Of a stretch of DNA of 64,000 nt, positions 1 through 8,035 are shown piece by piece; position 1 is the stretch's first letter, and each line of letters opens with the position of its first letter. The position numbers and the translations under genes were made by a program. Origin of the DNA: Sphaerisporangium sp. TRM90804 (GTDB taxonomy: Bacteria; Actinomycetota; Actinomycetes; Streptosporangiales; Streptosporangiaceae); NCBI RefSeq assembly GCF_029846175.1, contig NZ_JARWAC010000006.1, forward strand, positions 113,814 to 177,813, in the 5' to 3' direction. A model generated the notes under the pieces. It was not told where the DNA came from, ran no database searches, and saw only the letters and a list, made by a program, of their open reading frames with translations.

Positions 1-390
1 CCGCTGCTGCGCGCGGCCGCCTCGCCCGACGACCCCGCCCGCGTCGTCAACATCGGCTCGGTGGACGGCATCCGAACGCCGACGGTGGAGAACTACGCCT
101 ACTCGGCGGCCAAGGCCGGCGTCCACATGCTCACCAAGCATCTGGCCAAGACGCTCGCCCGCGAGTCGATCACGGTCAACGCCATCGCCCCCGGGCCGTT
201 CGAGTCGAAGATGATGGCCTACGCGCTGGACGACCCGGCCATGCGCGGACTGGTCGAGTCGCAGGTGCCGCTCGGCCGCATCGGGCGGCCCGACGACATG
301 GCGGGGGCCGCCATCTTCCTCTCCTCGCGCGCCGGCGCCTACCTCACCGGGGCCGTCATCCCGGTGGACGGCGGCATCACCGCCGGCTGA
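1..390 (+). CDS. SDR-family oxidoreductase, C-terminal part (5' end outside window)
   Basis: The frame is open from base 1, so this is the C-terminal 129 residues of a short-chain dehydrogenase/reductase. Visible SDR marks: the NIGS segment with the catalytic Ser region, the YSAAK active-site motif (Tyr-x-x-x-Lys), NAIAPGPFES after it (the usual cofactor/substrate loop), and the C-terminal GRIGRPDDMAGAAIFLSS...LTGAVIPVDGG block typical of classical SDRs of about 250 residues. It is an NAD(P)(H)-dependent cytosolic oxidoreductase; the substrate cannot be told. The Rossmann glycine motif lies upstream of the window. Confidence 0.9.
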   Translation, partial: PLLRAAASPDDPARVVNIGSVDGIRTPTVENYAYSAAKAGVHMLTKHLAKTLARESITVNAIAPGPFESKMMAYALDDPAMRGLVESQVPLGRIGRPDDMAGAAIFLSSRAGAYLTGAVIPVDGGITAG

Positions 391-487
391 CCGCCGAGGC
401 TGTGCGGCGCCGGGTCCCCGCCCGCCCAACGTAAGCGACAAACCGTCACAACCGCCCCACAAGTAACACAGAGGTAAAGAAACTCCC

Positions 488-519
488 TTGTCAGTGACAA
501 TCACCGGTGACACGGTGAT
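488..519. promoter_or_regulatory. two abutting palindromes in front of the M14 peptidase gene
   Basis: A perfect 13-bp palindrome TTGTCA-g-TGACAA (488-500) abuts a second inverted repeat ATCACCG-6-CGGTGAT (500-519). The ATG at 523 follows 3 bases later with no Shine-Dalgarno sequence. The pair could be an operator, or a hairpin that hides the start codon. The symmetry is seen directly; the function is inferred. Confidence 0.5.
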
Positions 520-522
520 CAC

Positions 523-3054
523 ATGCTCATGCGTCACAAGGTGGTCGCACCCGCCGTCCTGGCACTCGCGATCGCCGTCCCCGCCGGGGTGGCCAACGCC
601 GCCCCCACCCCCGCACCCGCTACCGCCGCCGGCACGTGTGACCCCACGCGGACCCCGGCGGCCTACCTCGGCAAGGTCCCGACCCCCAGGAGCGTCCTCG
701 GCTTCGACCTCGGCGAGCGGGAGGTCACCTCGGCCGAGTCCGACACCCTCGTGGACCGGATCGACCGGTCGAGCGACCGCGTCGTCTCGGGCACCCTCGC
801 CACCACGGCGCAGGGCCGCCCGCTGAAGTACGCCATCGTCGGCAAGCCCTCCAACGTCACCAGGGCCGGCCTGGCCGCGACCGAGCTGGCCGTCAAGGCG
901 CTGCGCAGCCCCCTCACCCCCTCGGTGCTCGTCCGGGAGCTCGCCAAGCGGACGCCGGCCATCCTGTGGGTCACCGGCAACGTGCACGGCAACGAGGAGA
1001 GCGGCGCGGACGCCGCCCTGAAGACGCTGTACGACCTGGCCGACCGGGACGACTGCGCGGCCAGGCGCATCCTGGACAAGGCGACCGTGGTCGTGCTCCC
1101 CGTGCAGAACCCGGACGGCCGCGAGGCCGACAACCGGCGCAACGCGTACGGGTTCGACATGAACCGCGACTGGTTCGCCCGGACGCAACCGGAGACCGAC
1201 GGCAAACTGGAGATGCTCCGCAAGTACCCGCCGCAGGTCTACATCGACGCGCACGAGCAGGGCGGCACGGCATACTTCTTCCCGCCGAACGCCGACCCGA
1301 TCTACCACGACATCGCCGAGCCGGCCTACCGGTGGATCAGCGAGCTCTACGGCCAGGCGATGATCGACGAGTTCACCCGGCGCGGCATCCCCTTCACCAA
1401 CAGGGACGTCTACGACCTGTTCTACATGGGGTACGGCGACACGGTGCCGACCACCGGCTTCAACGCGGCGGGGATGACGTTCGAGAAGGGCGGCAGCTCC
1501 CCGATCCCCACCCGGACCGCCGAGCAGTTCCTCACCCAGTGGGTCACGCTGTCCACCGCCGCGGCGAACAAGGACGCGATCCTGACCACGTGGCACGGCA
1601 TGTTCACCGAGGCGCTCAAGCAGGGCCTGGCGGGCGAGCTGGAGCCGAACCAGGTGTACAACCCGGGCAACGAGGTCCTCACCCAGGTTCCCGACCGGCC
1701 CGTCCGGCACTACTTCCTGCGCGCCGACGACCCGGCGAAGAAGGCGGCCGTGCAGTCGATCGTGCGCCGCCTGCAGCGCATGGACGTCCAGGTGTTCACG
1801 CTGGCCAAGTCGCTCACCGTCTCGGACTTCAAGGAGTACGGCAGGGCCCCCTCCCGCACGACGCTGCCCGAGGGCACGTACTGGATCCCGATGGCCCAGG
1901 GTCAGAAGCACTGGATCCAGGCCATGCTGAACGAGGACGCCTACACACCGTTCCCCTACTTCTACGACGTCACGGCGTGGAGCCTGCCGCTGCTGGCCAA
2001 CGTGCGGGGCGGCTCCTCCGGCAGCGTGCTGCTGCCGCGGGCCACGCCCGCCAAGGCCGTCCCCGCGGTGGTGTCGCCGCCCGCTCCCGCCGGGAAGCCG
2101 AAGATCGGCGTGCTGCAGCTCTCGGCGACCTCCACCGCCGCGGTGGAGTCGACCGGCTGGCTGCGCCACCGCCTCGACCGCGACTGGAAGCTGCCCTTCA
2201 CCCTGCTCAGCCCGGCCGACGTGGCCGCCGGGAAGCTCGCCGGCCTCGACGTCGTCCTGGCCCCGGCCGGGCCCGCGTCCACCGCCGACGCCGCGCTCGG
2301 CGACGCCGGTCGCGAGGCGCTGCGCGCCTGGGTCGGCGGCGGCGGCCGGTACGTCGGCTGGAGCGGCGGCGCGCAGCTCGCGTCGCTGGCCGGGATCAGC
2401 ACGGCCACCTTCACCGACCCGACCTCCGACGTGCCCGGCTCGCTCTTCCGCGTGAACGTCGCGGGCGGCCCCCTGGCGGCCGGCGTCGGCTCCACCGCCT
2501 GGCAGTTCTACTCCTACGACCCGCTGATGCGCGCCTCGAACCCGTCCCACGTGGTCGCCTCGTACCCGGCCGCGGGCTCCGCCGACTGGTTCGTCTCCGG
2601 CTTCCAGATCGGCGCAGAGGAGCTGGGCGGCACGGCGGCGGCGCTGTCGGAGCCGGTCGGCCGGGGCCACACGGTGCTGTTCGCCGCCGAGCCCAACTTC
2701 CGCGCCTTCACCGACGGCACCGCCCGCCTGCTCGCCAACGCCATCACCGCCCCCCTGCCCGCCGACGCCGGCGCCCGCGCCCGCGCCGTCACCCCCCGGG
2801 CCGCGCCCGCCCTCGTCTCCGACCAGGAGACCCCCATCCGCGTCACCGTCAAGCAGGCCGACAAGCCCGCGGTCGCCGCCGCCCTGACGTCCTTCGGCGC
2901 CAGGTGGACCGAACAGCCCGCCCCCGGCGGCGCCGTCAGGTTCGTCGTGGCCAACCCCGAGGGCCTCTCCCTCCACGAACACCCCTGGGCCGCCCGGCTC
3001 CCCGCCACTCTCAAGACCGCCCGAGTGACCCCCCTGGCCGTCGTCCTCCCCTGA
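523..3054 (+). CDS. secreted M14-family zinc carboxypeptidase
   Basis: 843 residues. A signal peptide is visible at 1-28 (basic start, AVLALAIAVPAGVANA). The M14 catalytic domain has the zinc pair HGNE (His155, Glu158), the third ligand His244 in IDAHEQGG, an Asn-Arg substrate-binding segment (NRDWF), and the probable catalytic Glu321 in TFEKGG. The second half, from about residue 520, is a long extra region that includes a class-I glutamine-amidotransferase-like fold (WVGGGGRYVGWSGGAQLASLAG), as found on large actinomycete M14 proteins. It probably trims C-terminal residues from peptides outside the cell. The start is ATG 523 or ATG 529. A strong hairpin terminator follows. Confidence 0.88.
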   Translation: MLMRHKVVAPAVLALAIAVPAGVANAAPTPAPATAAGTCDPTRTPAAYLGKVPTPRSVLGFDLGEREVTSAESDTLVDRIDRSSDRVVSGTLATTAQGRPLKYAIVGKPSNVTRAGLAATELAVKALRSPLTPSVLVRELAKRTPAILWVTGNVHGNEESGADAALKTLYDLADRDDCAARRILDKATVVVLPVQNPDGREADNRRNAYGFDMNRDWFARTQPETDGKLEMLRKYPPQVYIDAHEQGGTAYFFPPNADPIYHDIAEPAYRWISELYGQAMIDEFTRRGIPFTNRDVYDLFYMGYGDTVPTTGFNAAGMTFEKGGSSPIPTRTAEQFLTQWVTLSTAAANKDAILTTWHGMFTEALKQGLAGELEPNQVYNPGNEVLTQVPDRPVRHYFLRADDPAKKAAVQSIVRRLQRMDVQVFTLAKSLTVSDFKEYGRAPSRTTLPEGTYWIPMAQGQKHWIQAMLNEDAYTPFPYFYDVTAWSLPLLANVRGGSSGSVLLPRATPAKAVPAVVSPPAPAGKPKIGVLQLSATSTAAVESTGWLRHRLDRDWKLPFTLLSPADVAAGKLAGLDVVLAPAGPASTADAALGDAGREALRAWVGGGGRYVGWSGGAQLASLAGISTATFTDPTSDVPGSLFRVNVAGGPLAAGVGSTAWQFYSYDPLMRASNPSHVVASYPAAGSADWFVSGFQIGAEELGGTAAALSEPVGRGHTVLFAAEPNFRAFTDGTARLLANAITAPLPADAGARARAVTPRAAPALVSDQETPIRVTVKQADKPAVAAALTSFGARWTEQPAPGGAVRFVVANPEGLSLHEHPWAARLPATLKTARVTPLAVVLP

Positions 3055-3066
3055 CCCCCATCCCCC

Positions 3067-3100
3067 GGCCCGTTCCCTCCCGCGAGAGAGGGGACGGGCC
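3067..3100 (+). terminator. hairpin terminator after the M14 peptidase gene
   Basis: A 13-bp stem starts 12 bases after the stop codon: GGCCCGTTCCCTC pairs with GAGGGGACGGGCC with one G-U pair, around an 8-base loop. There is no clear T run, as is common in high-GC actinomycetes. Confidence 0.7.
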
Positions 3101-3113
3101 GCCGCACGAGAGG

Positions 3114-3255
3114 ATGTCGTCGGCGGTGGTCGACGCTCTCGTCGGCGCCCCCGCCGACCCACGCCTCACTCGGCGCTCCGCTCGTCACCGCGGACGCCGA
3201 GATGGAGACGGCCGTGAAGCTGGGCGTCGACGTGCGCGTCATACGCGGCTCCTGA
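3114..3255 (+). pseudogene. VapC/PIN-domain toxin relic (N-terminus and C-terminus joined, middle lost)
   Basis: In one frame the sequence reads SSAVVDALVGAPADPRLT, which is the start of a PIN-domain ribonuclease with the first acidic residue (VVDA). In the next frame, from about 3160, it reads SLGAPLVTADAEM...AVKLGVDVRVI and then stop at 3253, which is the end of a PIN domain with the conserved TAD Asp. An intact VapC is about 125-135 residues; roughly 80-90 middle residues are missing and the join changes frame. No antitoxin gene is next to it. It is therefore a dead toxin gene, probably made by an internal deletion. Family assignment rests on the two terminal motifs. Confidence 0.6.
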
Positions 3256-3298
3256 GGTCCTCTCCTCGTGCCCGCGCCCGCCCTTGGGTTTCGCGGGG

Positions 3299-4132
3299 TC
3301 AGAGGAGGTTCAGCAGGGCGGTCGTCAGGCGTTCGGGGGTGCCGGGGGCCTCGCTGAGGTAGAGGTAGGGCTCCACGAGTTCCAGCTCTATGAGGGCGGG
3401 GGTGGCGTCGGGGAGCCTGACCAGGTCGACGCGGGCGTAGAGGAGGGTCTCGGGGACTTCGGCCAGCACGCGTTCGGCCAGGGCGAGCTGGTCGGGGGCC
3501 GGGTCGCGCGCGAGCGTGGCGACGTGGTTGCCGGCGGGGCGGTTCGGGCCGGTGGCCAGCATGGCGTTGCGGCGGCGGGCGTGGCTGAAACGGCCGCCGA
3601 GGTAGATGAGCGAGGTCTCGCCCTCGTCCTCGACCATGGTCAGGTAGGGCTGGATCATCGCGGTGAGCCCCCCGGCGGTGATCCGCGCGGCGTGCTCCCG
3701 CGCGACGGCCTGGTCGGTGGTGCGGATCGTCGACCGCGCCCCCGACGAGACGCTCGGCTTGACGACGTACTCCTTCCACTCGCCGTCCCAGTCGGGCAGC
3801 GTCACCGGCTCGCCGGGCGCGACCCAGTGCGTCGGCACGACCGGCACGCCGAGGTCGCGCAGGTAGACCTTGTCGGTGTTGCGCTCGATCACCCCGGCGG
3901 GGTTCAGCAGCCGCGTCTCCCCCGCGGCCCGGTGGGCCCACTCCACGAAGGCGTCCCGCCGCGTGATGTAGTCCCAGGTGGACCGCACCACCGCGGCGTC
4001 GAAGTCCGCCCACCGCACGTCCGGCCGGTCCCAGTGCACCGCCCGCCCCTCGATCCCCGCGCGCTCCCACACCGCCAGCAGCACGTCCCTGTCGTCATCT
4101 GGACCGTCATACGTGACATAAGCGATCTTCAC
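3299..4132 (-). CDS. ATP-grasp domain protein
   Basis: 277 residues. The middle carries the ATP-grasp pattern: a lysine in EYVVKPSVSSGARST (Lys plus the small-residue phosphate loop), then IQPYL in the hinge region, and a C-terminal metal-binding block ARVDLVRLPDATPALIELELVEPYLYL with the Glu/Asn-type acidic ligands (ELELVEP). The layout resembles the family that includes the cycloserine ligase DcsG and RimK-like proteins, which join a carboxylate to an amine using ATP. The substrate is unknown, and no cycloserine-type neighbours are present. ATG start 4132, monocistronic. Confidence 0.75.
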   Translation of the reverse strand: MKIAYVTYDGPDDDRDVLLAVWERAGIEGRAVHWDRPDVRWADFDAAVVRSTWDYITRRDAFVEWAHRAAGETRLLNPAGVIERNTDKVYLRDLGVPVVPTHWVAPGEPVTLPDWDGEWKEYVVKPSVSSGARSTIRTTDQAVAREHAARITAGGLTAMIQPYLTMVEDEGETSLIYLGGRFSHARRRNAMLATGPNRPAGNHVATLARDPAPDQLALAERVLAEVPETLLYARVDLVRLPDATPALIELELVEPYLYLSEAPGTPERLTTALLNLL

Positions 4133-4385
4133 GACACTCCCCCGGGGATCAAGCGACCAGTACCGTCAGCATCGTACGGACATGTCCGGCCCCCCGGCCG
4201 GGCGGTCGTCCCGGGAGACGCGGGCGTGTCGCCGGCCCGGCCGCTCACGGCCCGGGCGGGGTGACGGGCGTTCCTGGCGCAGGTCAAGGCCTGGACGGCC
4301 GCACCTAATGCGACGCCGCCCCCTGTCGGGGAGGGTTCTTCGGAGGCGCCCGTGGCGGGTAGACACCTGGTGACGGGGGGAAGTC

Positions 4386-4745
4386 ATGAAGAACATCGTC
4401 ATGGTCGTCGCGCTCGCCACAGTCGCGGTCTTCGGGACTATCGCGGCCGGATTGCCCACGGACGGCACCGGGAAGCAACCGGTCAGTCCCGAGCAGTACC
4501 GGATACTGACGCAGCAGTGCCGGTACGCCAACACGGTCCAGGCCCGCCGGGAATGCCGGATCGACGTGTCGAAGAGGTATGAGGTCGGCAACGCCCCGGC
4601 CAAGCTTGACTGCCGCACGTACTCCAGCGTGACGGTCTGCGGCCGGCTCACGCTGAGCGCGGGCGAGCAGCGCTGCGTCACGCAGTCGGTCGAGAGCGGG
4701 CTCTCCCCGCGCCGCGCCGAGGTGGAATGTTACGCCTTCGCCTGA
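4386..4745 (+). CDS. small secreted Cys-rich protein of unknown function
   Basis: 119 residues. A hydrophobic N-terminal stretch (residues 3-22, ending at LPTDG) looks like a signal peptide. The mature part has six cysteines (two in CRYANTVQARREC, then CRTYSSVTVC, then one each in QRCVT and VECYA), consistent with three disulfides. A GGGGGA ribosome site lies 5-10 bases before the ATG. I do not recognise a family. Confidence 0.7.
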   Translation: MKNIVMVVALATVAVFGTIAAGLPTDGTGKQPVSPEQYRILTQQCRYANTVQARRECRIDVSKRYEVGNAPAKLDCRTYSSVTVCGRLTLSAGEQRCVTQSVESGLSPRRAEVECYAFA

Positions 4746-4833
4746 GCGCCCGGCCACGCCTCCTGTCGAGCCGGGCGCACGGGTGTGGCGGACACCCCGG
4801 GCGGGGCGCTCAGCGCGCCCGCCCACACGACTG

Positions 4834-4955
4834 TGCGGCCCCGCCGCCCGCGCACATCCCAGCGGCTGTGAGCACACCCCCGCGGACGACGGCCCCGTCC
4901 ACCGGCGGCCGCGACCCCTGTACGGCCCCGCCGCCCGCGCCCCAGCGGCTGTGAC
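4834..4955. repeat. imperfect direct repeat in a 300-bp non-coding stretch
   Basis: The stretch 4746-5048 has no convincing gene. It holds two copies of a unit reading CGGCCCCGCCGCCCGCGC followed by CCCAGCGGCTGTGA, at 4834-4871 and 4921-4955. Copy one has a 4-base insertion. Nothing else is visible between the convergent genes; a decayed or regulatory repeat is possible. Confidence 0.5.
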
Positions 4956-5048
4956 CGCAGCATCCCGGCGGACCCACCCCGGAGGCCGGTGACCCCCGAA
5001 ACGAAGGCCTCCCGGCCGAGCGGCGAAGTCGCCCGCCGATGCGTCGGG

Positions 5049-6587
5049 TCACGCGTCCCGGTGGACCCCCTCGACCGCGTCGAGTCTGCCGGTGAGGGCT
5101 TCGGCGGCCGCCTGGCCGCTGACGCGAGCGGCGCCGTGGGTGGCGATGTGGACGGCGCCGAGGTCGGTGCGGCCGGGCAGTCCCATCTCGACCACGATGG
5201 CGTCCGGGCGGGCCTCAAGCAGGCGGGCGAGCGCGGCCGCCTGCCACGGGTGACGGTGGGCGTCGCGGACGACCACCACCAGGGGGCGGCCGGCGGCGGG
5301 ATGCAGGACCGCGCCGTTGTGGTGGGCGGTGGCCGTCCAGCTCTGCTCGTCGAAGCGGGCGACGGTGGTCCCCGGGAGCAGCTCGACGAGCGGGCGGGAG
5401 ATGCCCCAGGGAGTGTTCTTGTCGATCGCCAGGTTCATCGGCGGGGACAGCTCGACCACGTGGGGAGCGCTGGTGAGCGGCAGCGGCGCGCCCCCTTCCG
5501 GACCGTTGATCCGGATGGCGCGGCGCGCGGCGGCGAGCCCGGCCGGCGCTCCTGCGGGCGCGCCGTCGACGGCCCCGGCGGGGCGGAGGGCGCCGGACCA
5601 CGCCGTCAGGGCCGAGACACGCTCGGCCGCCTCGGCGAGGCGGTCCTCCGGCAGGCGGCCCTCGGCGACGGCGTCGGCGACGGCCTCGCGGATCGTCACC
5701 ACCACGGCGTCGTCGGCGTTCTCGCCCCCCACGCAGACCAGGTCGGCGCCGGCGGCGACGGCCATGGCGCTCGCGCCGCCGATGCCGTAACGCCCCGCGA
5801 CGGCCGCCATCTCGATGGCGTCGGTGATGATCACCCCCTGGAAGCCCAGCTCGTTCCTGAGCAGGCCGGTGAGGACGCGGTGACTCAGCGTCGCGGGCAG
5901 CTCGGGGTCGCAGGCCAGGGTGAGCAGGTGACCGGTCATGATCATGCGGACGCCCTCGGCGATCGCCGCCTTGAAGGGGAGCAGCTCGACCTCGTGCAGC
6001 CGCTCTCCGGTCGCGGTGATCGCCGGCAGGCCGTGGTGGGAGTCGACCGCGGTGTCCCCGTGCCCGGGGAAGTGCTTGGCGCAGGCCGCGACGCCCGCCG
6101 CCTGGAGCCCCCGTATCCAGGCGGCGGTATGCCGGGCCACCAGCGCGGGGTCGGCGCCGAACGAGCGAAGGCCGATCACCGGGTTGGCGAAGTTGGAGTT
6201 GACGTCCGCCGACGGGGCGAAGTCGACGTTCACGCCCGCGGCGGCCAGGTCGTCCCCCAGCCCGCGGGCGATCTCCTCGGTCAGTGCGACGTCGTCCACC
6301 ACGCCCAGGGCGTAGTTGCCGGGGCGCGAGCTGCCGTCGCGCACCTCCAGCCGGGTGACGTCGCCGGTCTCCTCGTCGATGCCGATGACCGCGTCGGGCC
6401 GTTCGGCGCGCAGCGCGGCCGTCAGCTCGGCGAGCTGCGCGAGGTCCACGACGTTGCGGGAGAACAGGACGACGCCCGGAAGCCCTTCACCCAGCCTGCG
6501 GCGCAGCCAGTCGGGCGGCGTCCTCCCCTCGAATCCGGGAAGCAGCACCGAATCGGCTAGACGCAGGAGCTCGGGACTGCGCTTCAT
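5049..6587 (-). CDS. GH3 beta-N-acetylhexosaminidase (NagZ-like)
   Basis: 512 residues from the ATG at 6587, chosen because GGAGAG sits 5 bases upstream; the open frame runs further but is not gene-like. Family-3 glycosidase: the bacterial NagZ signature KHFPGHGDTAVDSHHGLP holds the catalytic His/Asp pair, and TDAIEM carries the probable nucleophile Asp. A C-terminal domain of about 170 residues follows, as in the larger actinomycete enzymes. No signal peptide is seen, so it probably acts in the cytosol on imported GlcNAc-containing fragments from cell wall or chitin. The perfect palindrome 120-140 bp upstream suggests control by a sugar-responsive repressor. Confidence 0.88.
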   Translation of the reverse strand: MKRSPELLRLADSVLLPGFEGRTPPDWLRRRLGEGLPGVVLFSRNVVDLAQLAELTAALRAERPDAVIGIDEETGDVTRLEVRDGSSRPGNYALGVVDDVALTEEIARGLGDDLAAAGVNVDFAPSADVNSNFANPVIGLRSFGADPALVARHTAAWIRGLQAAGVAACAKHFPGHGDTAVDSHHGLPAITATGERLHEVELLPFKAAIAEGVRMIMTGHLLTLACDPELPATLSHRVLTGLLRNELGFQGVIITDAIEMAAVAGRYGIGGASAMAVAAGADLVCVGGENADDAVVVTIREAVADAVAEGRLPEDRLAEAAERVSALTAWSGALRPAGAVDGAPAGAPAGLAAARRAIRINGPEGGAPLPLTSAPHVVELSPPMNLAIDKNTPWGISRPLVELLPGTTVARFDEQSWTATAHHNGAVLHPAAGRPLVVVVRDAHRHPWQAAALARLLEARPDAIVVEMGLPGRTDLGAVHIATHGAARVSGQAAAEALTGRLDAVEGVHRDA

Positions 6588-6706
6588 CACTCTCCTCGCC
6601 TGGCGGCCCGCGCCCGCGTGCGTGCCGGCGGGTCGCGCCGGGGCCGCGGGACGGAGCGGATGGGGGCACACCGCGGACCCGGGCACCCTCGGACAACCCG
6701 TTAATC

Positions 6707-6727
6707 TAATAGGAAACTTTCCTATTA
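6707..6727. promoter_or_regulatory. perfect 21-bp palindrome, operator of the GH3 gene
   Basis: TAATAGGAAA-c-TTTCCTATTA is a perfect dyad with 10-bp arms in an AT-rich island, between the stop of the thiolase gene and the start of the GH3 gene. The GGAAAC/TTTCC core resembles operators I recall for ROK-family sugar repressors in actinobacteria, which fits an N-acetylhexosaminidase. The identity of the regulator is inferred; no ROK gene is in the window. Confidence 0.72.
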
Positions 6728-6759
6728 TCCATACCACTTCACCATGGGTTTCGCGGCGA

Positions 6760-7881
6760 TCAGACTCGCTCGACGACGATGACGCCCGCCTGCCCGCCTT
6801 CCTCGGCCATCGTCTGGAGACCGTAGCGGCCGCCGGTGCGCTCAAGCTCGTGCAGCAGCGTCGTCATCAGCCGCGCGCCCGCGGCGCCGGACGGGTGGCC
6901 GAGGGCGAGCGCCCCGCCGTTGGGGTTGACGCGGGCGGGGTCGGCGCCGGTCTCGCGCAGCCACGCCGGCACGACGCTCGCGTAGGGCTCGTCGGCCTCC
7001 ACGACGTCGAAGTCGGTGATCTTCATTCCGGCCCGGCGCAGGGCGTGCGCGGTGGCGGGGATCGGCGCGGAGAGCATCGACGCGGGATCGGCGCCCCGGG
7101 ACGACGTGTGGCGGATCCGGGCGCGCGGCGTCAGCCCGTGCGCCCGCACGGCCTCCTGCGAGGCGACCAGCAGCGCGGCGGCGCCGTCCGCGAGCGGCGA
7201 GCACAGGGCCGCGGTCAGCCTGCCGCCGGCCGGCGGCTCCAGGGCCGCCATCGCGCCGGGCGTGACGGCGCGGCCCGGGCCCTCGTCCACGAGCAGCCCC
7301 GCGTAGGGGGCGATCTCGCGCTCGAAGCGGCCCTCCTCGACGGCGGCCAGGGCCCGCCGGCGGGACTGCGAGGCGAACTCCTCCATCACCTCCCGCGTGA
7401 GGTCCCACCTGGCGGCCATCGTCTCGGCGCCGCGCAGCGGGGTCACCTCCCGGCCGCCGAACCGGGCGCGCCAGCCCCTGGACCCCTCCGGCGCGGCCGT
7501 CCCGCCGGCCGGCCCGGGTCCGCCGGCGCGGTGCACGCCGGCGGCGACGACCAGGTCGGCGCTCCCGGCGCGGACGGCCAGGGCGGCGAGGTGCACGGCG
7601 TGCTGCGAGGACCCGGCCCCCCGGCCGACGGTGGTGCCGGGCACGGCCTCGGGCAGGCCTGCGGCGAGCCAGCAGGCGCGGGCGGGGTTGGCCGCCCCCG
7701 GGCCGATCGCGTCCACCTGACCGAGCACGACCTCGTCGACCGCGCCCGGGTCGGCACCGGTACGATCCAGGAGCGCGCGGATGGTATGCGCAGCCAGGTC
7801 GACGGGGTGGGCCCCGGCCAGGCCGCCGCCCGGGAGCCCCACGGGGGTCCGCACGGCGCCGACGATGTACGCCTCGTTCAT
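6760..7881 (-). CDS. FadA6-like thiolase homologue lacking catalytic cysteines
   Basis: 373 residues, ATG 7881 with GGAGGA upstream. It aligns along its length with steroid-pathway thiolases of the FadA6 type (start [38 protein letters not shown]). However, the nucleophile region TVDRQCGSSQ is [10 protein letters not shown] here (Ala89 instead of Cys), the second Cys in TMCEGGG is Ala359 (TMAEEGG), and the NEAFA Asn is Asp297 (DEPYA). Only His329 of GHPSG remains. It should not be able to do normal thiolytic chemistry. No frameshift or stop is seen, so it is a conserved fold with a changed role or a recent decay. It is divergent from the KstR2-like gene, with a shared operator. Confidence 0.85.
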   Translation of the reverse strand: MNEAYIVGAVRTPVGLPGGGLAGAHPVDLAAHTIRALLDRTGADPGAVDEVVLGQVDAIGPGAANPARACWLAAGLPEAVPGTTVGRGAGSSQHAVHLAALAVRAGSADLVVAAGVHRAGGPGPAGGTAAPEGSRGWRARFGGREVTPLRGAETMAARWDLTREVMEEFASQSRRRALAAVEEGRFEREIAPYAGLLVDEGPGRAVTPGAMAALEPPAGGRLTAALCSPLADGAAALLVASQEAVRAHGLTPRARIRHTSSRGADPASMLSAPIPATAHALRRAGMKITDFDVVEADEPYASVVPAWLRETGADPARVNPNGGALALGHPSGAAGARLMTTLLHELERTGGRYGLQTMAEEGGQAGVIVVERV

Positions 7882-7946
7882 GTGCGAGCGGTCCTCCGGT
7901 CCCGGCCGCGGCGCGGGGGCGGCGCCGAATCGGTCCAGGTCAGGGT

Positions 7947-7960
7947 AGCAAGCGCTTGGT
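7947..7960. promoter_or_regulatory. KstR2-type operator
   Basis: AGCAAGCGCTTGGT fits the KstR2 consensus AnCAAGnnCTTGnT, as I recall it from mycobacteria, at every defined base. It lies 66 bp before the thiolase start and 76 bp before the tetR start, placed to control both divergent genes. Confidence 0.75.
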
Positions 7961-8009
7961 CGATCACGGCAGGCCGGGTGAGCAGGCGACTCGCCTCCCG
8001 CATCGGGCG

Positions 8010-8023
8010 AACAAGCGATTGCG
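8010..8023. promoter_or_regulatory. second, imperfect KstR2-like site
   Basis: AACAAGCGATTGCG keeps the left half (AnCAAG) and most of the right half of the same consensus. It lies 13 bp before the tetR start, consistent with autoregulation. Confidence 0.5.
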
Positions 8024-8035
8024 CGTAGGCCCATA

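Noticed and set aside
966..3362. Very long alternative-frame ORFs over known genes (for example 966-3362 plus, 26458-30489 minus, 18013-20949 plus, 13407-15968 plus)
   Set aside because: Arg/Pro/Gly-rich translations without domains, caused by GC-rich third positions of the real genes in other frames.
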